DNA of 64,000 nucleotides from JAICMB01 sp035295125 (lineage in GTDB: Bacteria; Acidobacteriota; Terriglobia; Bryobacterales; Bryobacteraceae): contig DATGJP010000067.1 in assembly GCA_035295125.1 (NCBI GenBank), positions 124,001 to 188,000 on the forward strand, in the 5' to 3' direction. The position numbers and the translations under genes are program-made. Positions 27,434 through 35,678 of this stretch are shown here, piece by piece. Every line of letters begins with the position of its first letter. Positions within the stretch are counted from its first letter, which is position 1. The notes under the pieces are model-generated. The model saw only the letters and a program-made list of their open reading frames with translations, did not search any database and was not told where the DNA came from.

Positions 27434-28763
27434 GCGAATATTCATGGCGCTTTGTATCCCACTCCTTGCCGCCGACAAGAACGACCAACTGGTCCAGCGG
27501 ACCACAGTCCTGCCACTCAGCCTCAAAAAGGCCGTCGAAATCGCTCTCTCCCCCGAAGGAAGTACGCGGCTTCAACTCGCCACCGAGGCGCTGAAGCAGA
27601 GCGAAGCGCGTTCTGCCGAAGCGCGCGCGGCTCTCCTGCCGGATGTTGAAGCCCAGATCAGCGATTCGAACCAGACCCGTAATCTCGCCGCGCTCGGTTT
27701 GCAGTTTCCCGTCATACCGGGGTTCCGCATCCCCACCGTCGTCGGACCGTTCAACGTTTTCGACGCCCGAACCAGCGTGAATCAGAGCGTCTTCGACTTC
27801 AGTTCTATTCGCCGCTTCCAGGCCTCGAAAGTGTCGGTGGGCGCCTCAAAATCGGACCTCGATAACACCCGCGACCAGGTGATGGACCAGGTCGCCCGGG
27901 CGTACCTCGCTGGCCTACGCGCGCAGACAGCCGTAGAAACCGCCAAGGCCAACGTGGACCTTTCCGAAGCGCTGCTCAAGCTGTCGCGTTCGCAAAAAGA
28001 AGCCGGCACGGGTACCGGCATTGAAATAACGCGTGCCCAGGTGCAGTTGGCCAACGACCGTCAGCGACTGCTCGAAGCCGAAAACCAACGTACCCGTGCA
28101 AACCTCCAGCTTCTGAAGGTGATTGGCGTACGCCTCGACAACCCCGTCCAACTGACTGACCGGTTGTCCTACCTGCCGGTGGACCCGGAAGAGGAAGAGA
28201 AGGCCGTCAAGCTCGCCCGCGACACCCGGCCGGATTTGAAAGCTCAGCAGGAGCGTGAAACCAGCGCAAGGCTCTCTTACAGTTCCGTCAAAATGGAACG
28301 CATACCTTCGATCGCGGCCTTTGGCGACTACGGTCCCACCGGCACCAACACCAGCCAGATTCCCACCCGCGAATACGGCATCGCCCTCCGTATCCCGATT
28401 TTCGATGGCGGCCGCCGTGACGCGCGCCGTGCGGAGAGTGCCTCGCAACTGCGTCAGGAAAAAATCCGCACCGCCGACCTGAAGGATCAGATAGAGCTTG
28501 AAGTCCGCACCGCCCTCGACAGCCTGCGCTCAGCCGATGCGCAGGTGAAGGCCTCCCGCGAAGGTTTGCAACTTGCCGAAAACGAGCTGGCGCAAGCCCG
28601 CAGGCGCTATCAAGCGGGTGTTACGAACAGCGTCGAGGTGACCGACGCCCAGACGCGTCTCGACCGCGCGCGGCAGAACGAAATCGACGCCCTGTACAAC
28701 CACAACCTGGCACGTATCGACCTGGCGACCGCCATGGGCCGGATCGAGACCGCAGTGCAATAA
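27423..28763 (+). CDS. TolC-like outer membrane efflux protein
   Basis: 446 residues from ATG 27423, which overlaps the TetR gene by 11 nt and has GGAGG 6 nt upstream. A short N-terminal hydrophobic segment (IFMALCIPLLAAD) looks like a signal peptide. Two OEP repeats with long coiled coils follow (about 60-240 and 260-440; LENEQRTRANLQLLKVIGV-type helix, LAENELAQARRRYQAGVTN). It would form the trimeric outer membrane channel for the ABC exporter encoded downstream. Confidence 0.85.
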   Translation: MRIERIFMALCIPLLAADKNDQLVQRTTVLPLSLKKAVEIALSPEGSTRLQLATEALKQSEARSAEARAALLPDVEAQISDSNQTRNLAALGLQFPVIPGFRIPTVVGPFNVFDARTSVNQSVFDFSSIRRFQASKVSVGASKSDLDNTRDQVMDQVARAYLAGLRAQTAVETAKANVDLSEALLKLSRSQKEAGTGTGIEITRAQVQLANDRQRLLEAENQRTRANLQLLKVIGVRLDNPVQLTDRLSYLPVDPEEEEKAVKLARDTRPDLKAQQERETSARLSYSSVKMERIPSIAAFGDYGPTGTNTSQIPTREYGIALRIPIFDGGRRDARRAESASQLRQEKIRTADLKDQIELEVRTALDSLRSADAQVKASREGLQLAENELAQARRRYQAGVTNSVEVTDAQTRLDRARQNEIDALYNHNLARIDLATAMGRIETAVQ

Positions 28764-28773
28764 GGAGCTCCAG

Positions 28774-29958
28774 ATGAAGAAGAGAATCATCCCCATCATC
28801 ATCCTGATCGCCGCGCTCGGCTTGGGCGGCTTGTTGTGGTCCGGTCGGCTCAGCCGGGAAAACAACAACATCGTCAAACTCTCGGGCAACATCGAACTGA
28901 CGCAGGTCGACATCTCGTTCAAGGTGCCCGGAAAATTGATCGAACGGAACGTTGACGAAGGCGACCCGGTCACCAAAGGCATGCAAATCGCCCGCATCGA
29001 CCGCGACATCATGGACCAGCAAAAGGCGCGCGACCTAGCGGGCGTGGAGTCGGCCCAGTGGACCATGGAGCAGTCGAAGAAGTCCATCGATTGGCAGACC
29101 GAAAACGTCGCTCGCGATATCGACCTCCGCAAGGCAGAGCTGCAGCAGGCGCAGGCCCGCTTGAACGAGCTCCTGGCCGGCTCGCGGCCACAGGAGATTC
29201 AACAGTCGCGCGCAGCCGTTGCGGATGCACAGGCGCAGCATCAGCAGGCCCAGCTCGATTGGCAGCGCGCCCAAACGCTCTTCAAAGACGACGACATCTC
29301 AAAGTCGCAATATGACCAGTTCCGCATGCGTTTCGACAGCACCGCAGCGGCGCTGAAGCAAGCGCAAGAACGGTTGGCGCTGGTTGAGGAAGGTCCGCGC
29401 AAGGAAGACATCGACGCTGCGCGGGCACAGGTTGCCGCCGCACAAGCTTCCATCCGCCTAAGCGAGGTGAACCGCCTGGAAGTGGAGCGTCGGAAGCAGG
29501 AATTGGATACCCGGCGGGCCGAAGTGCAGCGTGCGAAAGCGCAGGTCGGAATGACGGATGCCCAACTCGCGGATACCGTCGTGCGCTCGCCCATCGACGG
29601 CGTCGTCCTGGTGAAGTCGGCCGAGATCGGCGAAGTCGTCGCGGCTGGGACCACCGTGGTCTCGATCGGCGACATCGACCACCCCTGGATGCGCGGCTAC
29701 ATCAATGAGCGCGACCTGGGCCGCGTCAAGCTGGGCATGAAAGCGAACGTAACCAGCGATTCTTATCCCGGAAAAATATATGCCGGTCGCGTGACATTCA
29801 TCTCGCCGCAGGCGGAGTTTACCCCCAAGCAGATCCAAACGCAGGAAGAACGGGTGAAGCTCGTCTACCGCATCAAGATCGAGGTGGAAAACCCGAATCG
29901 AGAGCTGAAATCGAACATGCCGGTGGAAGCGGAACTGGTCCTCGCCCAGAATCAATAG
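28774..29958 (+). CDS. HlyD/YbhG-type membrane fusion protein
   Basis: 394 residues. N-terminal membrane anchor (IPIIILIAALGLGGLLW, about 5-22), a split lipoyl domain (VDISFKVPGKLIERNVDEG; SPIDGVVLVKSAEIGEVV) around a long coiled coil (about 85-255), and a beta-barrel part (PWMRGYINERDLGRVKLGM). The role is a periplasmic bridge between the ABC exporter and TolC. It starts 10 nt after tolC with AAGGAG upstream. Confidence 0.88.
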   Translation: MKKRIIPIIILIAALGLGGLLWSGRLSRENNNIVKLSGNIELTQVDISFKVPGKLIERNVDEGDPVTKGMQIARIDRDIMDQQKARDLAGVESAQWTMEQSKKSIDWQTENVARDIDLRKAELQQAQARLNELLAGSRPQEIQQSRAAVADAQAQHQQAQLDWQRAQTLFKDDDISKSQYDQFRMRFDSTAAALKQAQERLALVEEGPRKEDIDAARAQVAAAQASIRLSEVNRLEVERRKQELDTRRAEVQRAKAQVGMTDAQLADTVVRSPIDGVVLVKSAEIGEVVAAGTTVVSIGDIDHPWMRGYINERDLGRVKLGMKANVTSDSYPGKIYAGRVTFISPQAEFTPKQIQTQEERVKLVYRIKIEVENPNRELKSNMPVEAELVLAQNQ

Positions 29959-29962
29959 CCGT

Positions 29963-30949
29963 ATGGAAGCCATGGTCCGAGCGACGAACCTGACGCGGCG
30001 TTTCGGCACGCTGACAGCCGTCGATCACGTCAATATCGAGATCCCGCCCGGCGAGATCTTCGGGCTCGTCGGTCCCGATGGCGCCGGCAAAACTACAACC
30101 CTACGCCTTCTATGCGGCTTGCTCGACCCCACCGAAGGCGAAGCCTGGGTCGTAGGAAGAAACGTCGCGCACGACCTCGGCAAAGTGAAAGACCAGATCG
30201 GTTACATGGCCCAAAGGTTCGGGCTATATGGCGATCTGACCGTCGAAGAGAACATGGCGTTCTACGCCGACCTCTTCGGCATCAGCAAGCAGGACTACGA
30301 GACGCTGAGCCGCCAACTGCTGGCGATGACGCGCATGGAGCCGTTTCGTACCCGTCCCGCCGCGAAACTCTCCGGCGGCATGAAGCAAAAGTTGGCGCTG
30401 TCCTGCACGCTTCTGCACCGGCCTCGAGTCCTGTTCCTCGACGAGCCGACCAACGGTGTCGACCCGGTTTCCCGCCGCGATTTTTGGGCCATCCTCTACC
30501 AACTCGTCCGCGACGGCCTCACGCTCTTCGTCACCACCGCCTATCTCGACGAAGCGGAGCGCTGCAACCGTGTGGCGCTCATGGATCGCGGCAAACTGAT
30601 ACGCTGCGACTCGCCTGCCGCCCTCCGAACCCAAATCGCGGAAGTCTGCTATCGCATCGAAACCTCCGAACGCCGCCAAGCGAGGGAGGTCCTTCTAAAA
30701 CAAAATGGCGTGGTGAGCGTAGAGCCCTCCGGGCCCGCCCTCCACCTCTTCCTCTCGCCAGAAGTAACGGTAGAATCCCTGCAAACCGCCCTCTCCCGGC
30801 AGAACATCCACGCCACCTTCGAAAAGATCACCCCCTCCCTGGAAGACGTCTTCATCGCCCTCATCCGCAAGGCCGATGTGATGCAGGATGGCATCCTGCG
30901 CGACAGTTTGAAGCCGGGGCAAAAACTACCCAATCCGAGCCTCCAATGA
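29963..30949 (+). CDS. ABC exporter ATPase 1 (YbhF N-half-like)
   Basis: 328 residues. Walker A GPDGAGKTT, signature LSGGMKQKLAL, Walker B VLFLDEPTNGVD, then a DrrA-type C-terminal region. The last ~25 residues include MQDGILRDSLKPGQ, coded partly by the palindrome at 30883-30899, so the C-terminus looks extended by a repeat. E. coli YbhF is one chain with two such ATPases; here the halves are separate genes overlapping by ATGA. Confidence 0.85.
   Translation: MEAMVRATNLTRRFGTLTAVDHVNIEIPPGEIFGLVGPDGAGKTTTLRLLCGLLDPTEGEAWVVGRNVAHDLGKVKDQIGYMAQRFGLYGDLTVEENMAFYADLFGISKQDYETLSRQLLAMTRMEPFRTRPAAKLSGGMKQKLALSCTLLHRPRVLFLDEPTNGVDPVSRRDFWAILYQLVRDGLTLFVTTAYLDEAERCNRVALMDRGKLIRCDSPAALRTQIAEVCYRIETSERRQAREVLLKQNGVVSVEPSGPALHLFLSPEVTVESLQTALSRQNIHATFEKITPSLEDVFIALIRKADVMQDGILRDSLKPGQKLPNPSLQ
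30883..30899. repeat. REP-like palindrome within a coding region
   Basis: GCAGGATGGCATCCTGC lies in frame near the 3' end of the first ABC ATPase gene and resembles the first hairpin at 20441-20457. It codes for QDGIL. Confidence 0.6.
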
Positions 30950-31887
30950 CCACCACCGCTGTCGAAATCAAAAACCTGGTCAAGCGCTTCGGCGACTTCG
31001 TAGCGGTCGACAACGTCTCGCTCCAGGTGGCGCCCGGCGAAATCTTCGGTTTCCTGGGCCCTAACGGAGCCGGCAAATCCACGACTATCCGAATCCTCTG
31101 CGGCCTCCTGGCCCCCACCTCCGGCTCCGCGCGCGTCGGAGGGATCGACGTATTGGCCGACCCGGAGTCCGTAAAACACACCATCGGCTACATGTCCCAG
31201 AAATTCTCCCTCTACGACGACCTGACCGTCGAAGAGAACATCGATTTCTTCAGCGGCATCTACGGTGTCTCGAACGGCAAACTCCGGGAACGCAAAGAAT
31301 ACGTCCTCAAAATGGCCAACCTCGAGGACCGCCGCGGCTCCTTAACCCGCCTCCTGGCAGGCGGCTGGAAGCAGCGCCTCGCCCTGGGCTGTGCGATCCT
31401 CCATGAGCCTCCCATTCTCTTCCTCGACGAACCCACTTCCGGAGTCGATCCCATCGCCCGCCGCGCTTTCTGGGACCTGATCTACCAACTCTCCGACGCA
31501 GGCCACACCATCTTCGTCAGCACCCATTACATGGATGAAGCCGAATATTGTCACCGCCTCGCACTGATGTACCGCGGCAAAGTCATCGCCCTCGATTCGC
31601 CCGAGAATCTCAAGCACTCGCTCGATGCCGTCGACCTCGTCCGTCTCGAATCCTCCGACGTCCTCGGCAGCATGAAAATCCTGGAAAAACTCGAAGGCGT
31701 TTCCGACGTCGCAGTGTTTGGTGGCGGTCTGCACGTCACGGTGCCCGACGCTACACCGGCCATGCCGATGATGCGAACTGCCCTCACCAACGCTGGAATC
31801 GTCGTTTCGCAATTGGAGGAGATCCGCCCATCCATGGAAGACGTCTTCGTTGCGCTCATCGAAGAAGAGGAGAAGAAAGCAGCATGA
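30946..31887 (+). CDS. ABC exporter ATPase 2 (YbhF C-half-like)
   Basis: 313 residues from ATG 30946, overlapping the previous gene by 4 nt; the frame is open further upstream but lies inside ATPase 1. Walker A GPNGAGKSTT, Walker B ILFLDEPTSGVD, H-loop FVSTHYMDE. The signature is LAGGWKQRLAL instead of LSGGQ. A changed signature in the second site is common in YbhF-like heterodimers. It overlaps the next permease gene by 4 nt. Confidence 0.85.
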   Translation: MTTTAVEIKNLVKRFGDFVAVDNVSLQVAPGEIFGFLGPNGAGKSTTIRILCGLLAPTSGSARVGGIDVLADPESVKHTIGYMSQKFSLYDDLTVEENIDFFSGIYGVSNGKLRERKEYVLKMANLEDRRGSLTRLLAGGWKQRLALGCAILHEPPILFLDEPTSGVDPIARRAFWDLIYQLSDAGHTIFVSTHYMDEAEYCHRLALMYRGKVIALDSPENLKHSLDAVDLVRLESSDVLGSMKILEKLEGVSDVAVFGGGLHVTVPDATPAMPMMRTALTNAGIVVSQLEEIRPSMEDVFVALIEEEEKKAA

Positions 31888-33017
31888 ATCTCCGCCGACT
31901 GAAAGCCGTCGCGAAAAAGGAATTCCTGCACATCGTCCGCGATTGGCGCAGTCTTGTGCTCGCGCTGGCTCTGCCGCTCACCATGCTGCTGCTGTTCGGG
32001 TACGCCCTTTCGCTGGACGTCGACCAGATTCCGACCTACGTGTACGACCGCGACAATACGCCTGAAAGTCGTGACCTGGTCCAACAGTTCCAAGGCTCGC
32101 GTTATTTCCACATCCTCGCGTACGTGAACGATTACGCCCCCATCGAACACAGCATCGATAAGAGTAAGATCCTCATCGGCATTGTCGTCCCCCGCGATTA
32201 CTCCAAGGACCTCCTCGCGGGACGAGTCGTCACTGTCCAAGTCCTGCTCGACGGCAGCGACTCGAACACCGCCTCCATCGCCCTTGGCTATGCCGGCGCG
32301 ATTGTCGAAAGCTACGCTGCTAAGCTCCGTTCCGACTATCAGGTCAAAAAAGGGGGCGGCGAACTAAAAGTGCCCGTCGAACCGCGCCTACGAGTCTGGT
32401 ACAACTCCGATCTCAAATCGCGGAACTACATCGTGCCTGGACTCATCGCCGTCACACTCATGATTATCGCGGCGCTTCTGACCTCGCTGACCATCGCCCG
32501 CGAATGGGAGAACGGCACCATGGAGCAGCTTCTTTCCACGCCCGTGCGCCCCGCGGAATTGGTTCTCGGTAAGCTCCTCGCCTTCTTCACCCTGGGCTTT
32601 GTCGACCTGGGCATCTGCGTGTTCGTGGCGGTCTTCATATTCCAGGTGCCCTTCCGGGGCAGCGTCTGGTTTCTGGTCTTCACGAGCTGCGCGTTCCTCT
32701 TCGGCGGACTCTGCTGGGGGATCTTTATCTCCGCTACGGCGCGGACACAACTGCTCGCCTACCAAATGGGCATGCTGAGTTCGTTCCTTCCCGCTTTCCT
32801 GCTCTCCGGCTTCATTTACTCGATTGGCAACATGCCCAAGGTCATTCAGTTGATCAGCTACGCGGTGCCGGCGCGATACTTCGTCTCGATTGTGAACGCC
32901 GTTTTTCTCAAGGGAGTCGGGATCGAAGTGCTGTGGGGCGAAACCGCACTGCTTGTCTTATATGCGGTGCTCGTGTTCGTAGGCGCAACAAGAAAACTGC
33001 GCCAGAAGGTGGCCTGA
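31884..33017 (+). CDS. ABC-2 type permease 1 (YbhS-like)
   Basis: 377 residues from ATG 31884 (ATGA overlap). N-terminal helix (SLVLALALPLTMLLLFGYAL), a large periplasmic domain (about 45-195) with FQGSRYFHI, and five C-terminal helices, with the family motif EWENGTMEQLLSTPV preceding helix 3. The partner permease is the next gene. Confidence 0.88.
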   Translation: MNLRRLKAVAKKEFLHIVRDWRSLVLALALPLTMLLLFGYALSLDVDQIPTYVYDRDNTPESRDLVQQFQGSRYFHILAYVNDYAPIEHSIDKSKILIGIVVPRDYSKDLLAGRVVTVQVLLDGSDSNTASIALGYAGAIVESYAAKLRSDYQVKKGGGELKVPVEPRLRVWYNSDLKSRNYIVPGLIAVTLMIIAALLTSLTIAREWENGTMEQLLSTPVRPAELVLGKLLAFFTLGFVDLGICVFVAVFIFQVPFRGSVWFLVFTSCAFLFGGLCWGIFISATARTQLLAYQMGMLSSFLPAFLLSGFIYSIGNMPKVIQLISYAVPARYFVSIVNAVFLKGVGIEVLWGETALLVLYAVLVFVGATRKLRQKVA

Positions 33018-34171
33018 TGAACCGACGACGCGTTGTAAATATCATCCGGAAAGAACTGCGCCAGGCCTTTCGCGAGCCGCGGCTTCGCGCCATGCTCTTC
33101 ATCCCACCGATCATCCAGCTCCTGGTGTTCGGCTACGCCGCCAATCTCGACGTCGAAAACGCGCAAATGGCATGGCTCGATATGGACCGCACGCCACAAA
33201 GTCGCGAGCTGCTGTCCAAATTCCAAGGATCTCGCAACTTCCAGGTCGTCGCGACTCCCGTCGGCGAGCGGGAATCCGCCGCGCTCCTCGATTCCGGCAA
33301 AGTGGATGCCGTCATCCACGTGCTTCCCGGCTTCGGCCGGGATGTCCTGCGCGGACGAACTACATCGGTTCAAATACTCGTCAACGGCGCAAATTCCAAC
33401 ACAGCTTCCTTGGTCTCTGCATACGCCACGAATGTCATATCGAGCTATGCCAATAACGTTCTCCAGGAACAGGCCCGCAATAAACTGGTCGGCCGAACCG
33501 CGCAGGGGCCGATTCACCCCGCCGTTCCCTCCGTACAAGCCGAGGCCCGCGTCTGGTTCAACCCCGACCTCAAGAGCCGCAACTACTTCGTTCCCGGTGT
33601 GGTCGTGAACATCATTACGCTCATCACGCTCATGCTGACAGCAATGGCGATCGTCCGCGAGAAAGAAATCGGCACCATGGAGCAGTTGATGGTCACGCCC
33701 ATTCGCCCGCTTGAACTCATGATCGGAAAGACGCTCCCCTTTGCGGGCGTCGGCCTGATCGACATGGTCCTGGTGGTCGTAGTCGCGCGCCTGCTTTTTC
33801 ACGTTCCGTTTCGAGGCAGCGGATTCATGCTCCTCGCGGCGTCTCTTCTCTTCCTCATGACCTCGCTCGGCGCCGGACTCTTCATCTCAACTGTCTCTCG
33901 AACTCAGCAGCAGGCAATGATGACCACCTTCCTGTTCTTCCAGCCGTTCTTTCTCCTGAGCGGGTTCACTTTCCCGATTCGCAACATGCCGGAGGTGGTC
34001 CAATGGCTGACATATTTGAACCCGGTGCGCTACTTCCTCGAAATCGTCCGGGGCGTCTTCCTGCGTGGCAGCGGAATCGACATTCTCTGGCCGCAAATGC
34101 TCGCCCTCGCGGTGATCGGCGTAACGGTGTTAGGACTCAGCGCCTCCCGCTTTCACAAGCGACTGGAATAA
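33017..34171 (+). CDS. ABC-2 type permease 2 (YbhR-like)
   Basis: 384 residues from ATG 33017, which shares one nt with the previous TGA. It has the same layout as permease 1: FQGSRNFQV in the periplasmic domain, EKEIGTMEQLMVTPIRP before helix 3 and five C-terminal helices. The two are clear paralogues and should form the membrane heterodimer. Last gene of the efflux operon. Confidence 0.88.
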   Translation: MNRRRVVNIIRKELRQAFREPRLRAMLFIPPIIQLLVFGYAANLDVENAQMAWLDMDRTPQSRELLSKFQGSRNFQVVATPVGERESAALLDSGKVDAVIHVLPGFGRDVLRGRTTSVQILVNGANSNTASLVSAYATNVISSYANNVLQEQARNKLVGRTAQGPIHPAVPSVQAEARVWFNPDLKSRNYFVPGVVVNIITLITLMLTAMAIVREKEIGTMEQLMVTPIRPLELMIGKTLPFAGVGLIDMVLVVVVARLLFHVPFRGSGFMLLAASLLFLMTSLGAGLFISTVSRTQQQAMMTTFLFFQPFFLLSGFTFPIRNMPEVVQWLTYLNPVRYFLEIVRGVFLRGSGIDILWPQMLALAVIGVTVLGLSASRFHKRLE

Positions 34172-34208
34172 GCGGTACTGCCACGTCGAGTTTGGTGAGG
34201 CGTGTAAT

Positions 34209-34244
34209 GCAGGCTGTCAGCCTGCGGCGGGTTGTTAACCCGCT
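34209..34244. repeat. REP-like double hairpin between convergent genes
   Basis: GCAGGCTGTCAGCCTGC (34209-34225) followed by GGCGGGTTGTTAACCCGC (34226-34243). It lies between the ends of the permease operon and the minus-strand mscS gene, so it may also end transcription from both sides. There is no T run. Confidence 0.7.
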
Positions 34245-34268
34245 CGCCCGTATCTGTACAAGCGCCGA

Positions 34269-34805
34269 CTAAACTCCCACCGGCTTCTTCGCCACCACAA
34301 TCGGATTCGTGAAGAGATTCGAATTCGGAATCAGGATCGTCTTTCCCGCCGCATCGAGAGACGTGTACCGCAAATCGATATGCAGAACCGTCCCCTCCAA
34401 CCCGGTGACGCTAACCACGTCCCCATGTCCAAACGGCCGATACAGCAAAATCAAAAATCCCGCGAGCACGTTCGACAGCACATCGCGGAAAGCAAACCCG
34501 AGCGCAAATCCTGTCAATCCCAGGCCCGCCACCAACGCGCTCACATTGATGCCCGCTGTCCCCAAGGCCGTAAGAGCGCCAAATACCAGCAGGCTAACCT
34601 TCGCCGTACGTCCAATTAATACCAGCAGTTCTCCGTGCGCATTTTCGCCGCGACCTACAAAACGCAAAATCATTCTTGTCGTAACCGCCGCAACGATCCA
34701 GAACAACATAAAGATGCCGGCCGCTGCGATAGTCTTCATCGCCAGCATGCGCCCCAGCGCAAATAAATGAGCGGGATCCCACTTCAACCAGTCGTTTACC
34801 GTCAC
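34269..34805 (-). CDS. small MscS-type mechanosensitive channel
   Basis: 178 residues from GTG 34805 with AAGAGA upstream. Membrane helices at about 25-45 and 65-85, then the pore helix TM3 with the Ala/Gly pattern (VAGLGLTGFALGFAFRDVLSN) and a beta domain (FGHGDVVSVTGLEGTVLHIDLRYTSL) ending at PNSNLFTNPI. The C-terminal alpha/beta part of long MscS proteins is missing, a known short form. Confidence 0.85.
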   Translation of the reverse strand: MTVNDWLKWDPAHLFALGRMLAMKTIAAAGIFMLFWIVAAVTTRMILRFVGRGENAHGELLVLIGRTAKVSLLVFGALTALGTAGINVSALVAGLGLTGFALGFAFRDVLSNVLAGFLILLYRPFGHGDVVSVTGLEGTVLHIDLRYTSLDAAGKTILIPNSNLFTNPIVVAKKPVGV

Positions 34806-34969
34806 TCTCTTGGGGGACCACCAATCAGCCGGATTAGTTTCGAAAAAATAGTGTTTGAAAATCTTGCCCGCTTGCCACAGTCAGACCCTCATTTCCTCTA
34901 ACTGCTTCAATGGGTTACACGATCTGCAACGAAGGGCATTCAATTGCTCGGTTTCCCGCGGAGGCAATC

Positions 34970-35236
34970 ATGAAACGTTTACTTGGAACGCTGGCTTTAA
35001 GCGCATTTCTTCTTCCGTTAAGTGTGGTCCCCGTAAAAGCGGATGATCATGACCAACGAATCTATGATCACGAGTACCGCACCTACCACGTCTGGAATGC
35101 TAACGAGGACCGCGCCTATCACCGTTATTGGGAGGAACAACATCATGAATATCGTGAGTGGAAGCGCTTGAACGAGCGCGAACATGCCGCCTACTGGCGC
35201 TGGCGCCACGCGCATCCCGACGAAGATCGCCGATAG
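34970..35236 (+). CDS. small secreted protein rich in Tyr, His, Trp, Glu and Arg
   Basis: 88 residues from ATG 34970 with GGAGG 6 nt upstream; a TTG or ATG further up is not needed. Signal peptide ending VKA at residue 24. The mature 64 residues are almost all charged or aromatic (YDHEYRTYHVWNANEDRAYH, YWEEQHHEYREWKRL). It is probably helical and periplasmic. The His content would allow metal binding, but nothing proves it. No family name assigned. Confidence 0.7.
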   Translation: MKRLLGTLALSAFLLPLSVVPVKADDHDQRIYDHEYRTYHVWNANEDRAYHRYWEEQHHEYREWKRLNEREHAAYWRWRHAHPDEDRR

Positions 35237-35238
35237 CG

Positions 35239-35268
35239 TTAACACTTGCTCCCCGGCTCGTGTAGAAT
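35239..35268 (+). promoter_or_regulatory. promoter of the AT-hook gene
   Basis: TTAACA (35239-35244), 18-nt spacer, TAGAAT (35263-35268). The ATG is 12 nt after the -10, with no ribosome-binding site between. Confidence 0.5.
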
Positions 35269-35280
35269 CAGTCTTTACCT

Positions 35281-35505
35281 ATGGACATCACAAAGATGTT
35301 GACCGAGATGAAGGCGGAGCGTGCCATGATCGAGGAAGCCATAATTACACTCGAGCGCTTGGCCAGGGGACAAGGGCGCCGGCGGGGTAGACCGCCCGCC
35401 TGGATGTCATCCCATGCATCTGCAGAGCAAACGATGCCGAAGCGTCGCGGCCGGCCGCCGGGGAGCAAGAACAAACCAAAAACCGCCGCCGCGGATGAGG
35501 CTTGA
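35281..35505 (+). CDS. small AT-hook protein
   Basis: 74 residues. An N-terminal helix (MLTEMKAERAMIEEAIITLE, residues 6-25) that could pair as a coiled coil is followed by two AT-hook cores: RRGRPP at 34-39 and KRRGRPPGSKNK at 54-65. AT-hooks bind the minor groove of AT-rich DNA, so a nucleoid or regulatory role is likely. Not part of an operon by spacing. The promoter position suggests a leaderless transcript. Confidence 0.7.
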   Translation: MDITKMLTEMKAERAMIEEAIITLERLARGQGRRRGRPPAWMSSHASAEQTMPKRRGRPPGSKNKPKTAAADEA

Positions 35506-35641
35506 GACACACCGCGCGCCGTAACGGCATTCTAATCGTAAGAGCACTTGACGCCCCGCTGCTCCTTCCCAACACTCCGATGGCGGCGGGGCGGCAACGT
35601 GTTGTGGAACGCTGAAACAGGCGGTATCCCTGGGTCGCGGA

Positions 35642-35670
35642 TTGAAACATACCCGCCATACGTGGTAGAT
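35642..35670 (+). promoter_or_regulatory. candidate promoter of the M28 peptidase gene
   Basis: TTGAAA (35642-35647), 17-nt spacer, GTAGAT (35665-35670), ending 8 nt before the ATG. Confidence 0.45.
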
Positions 35671-35678
35671 TCCCCCAC

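Noticed and set aside
32858..33802. 314-codon minus-strand frame over the ABC-2 permeases
   Set aside because: Antisense shadow; the plus strand has overlapping, coupled permease genes.
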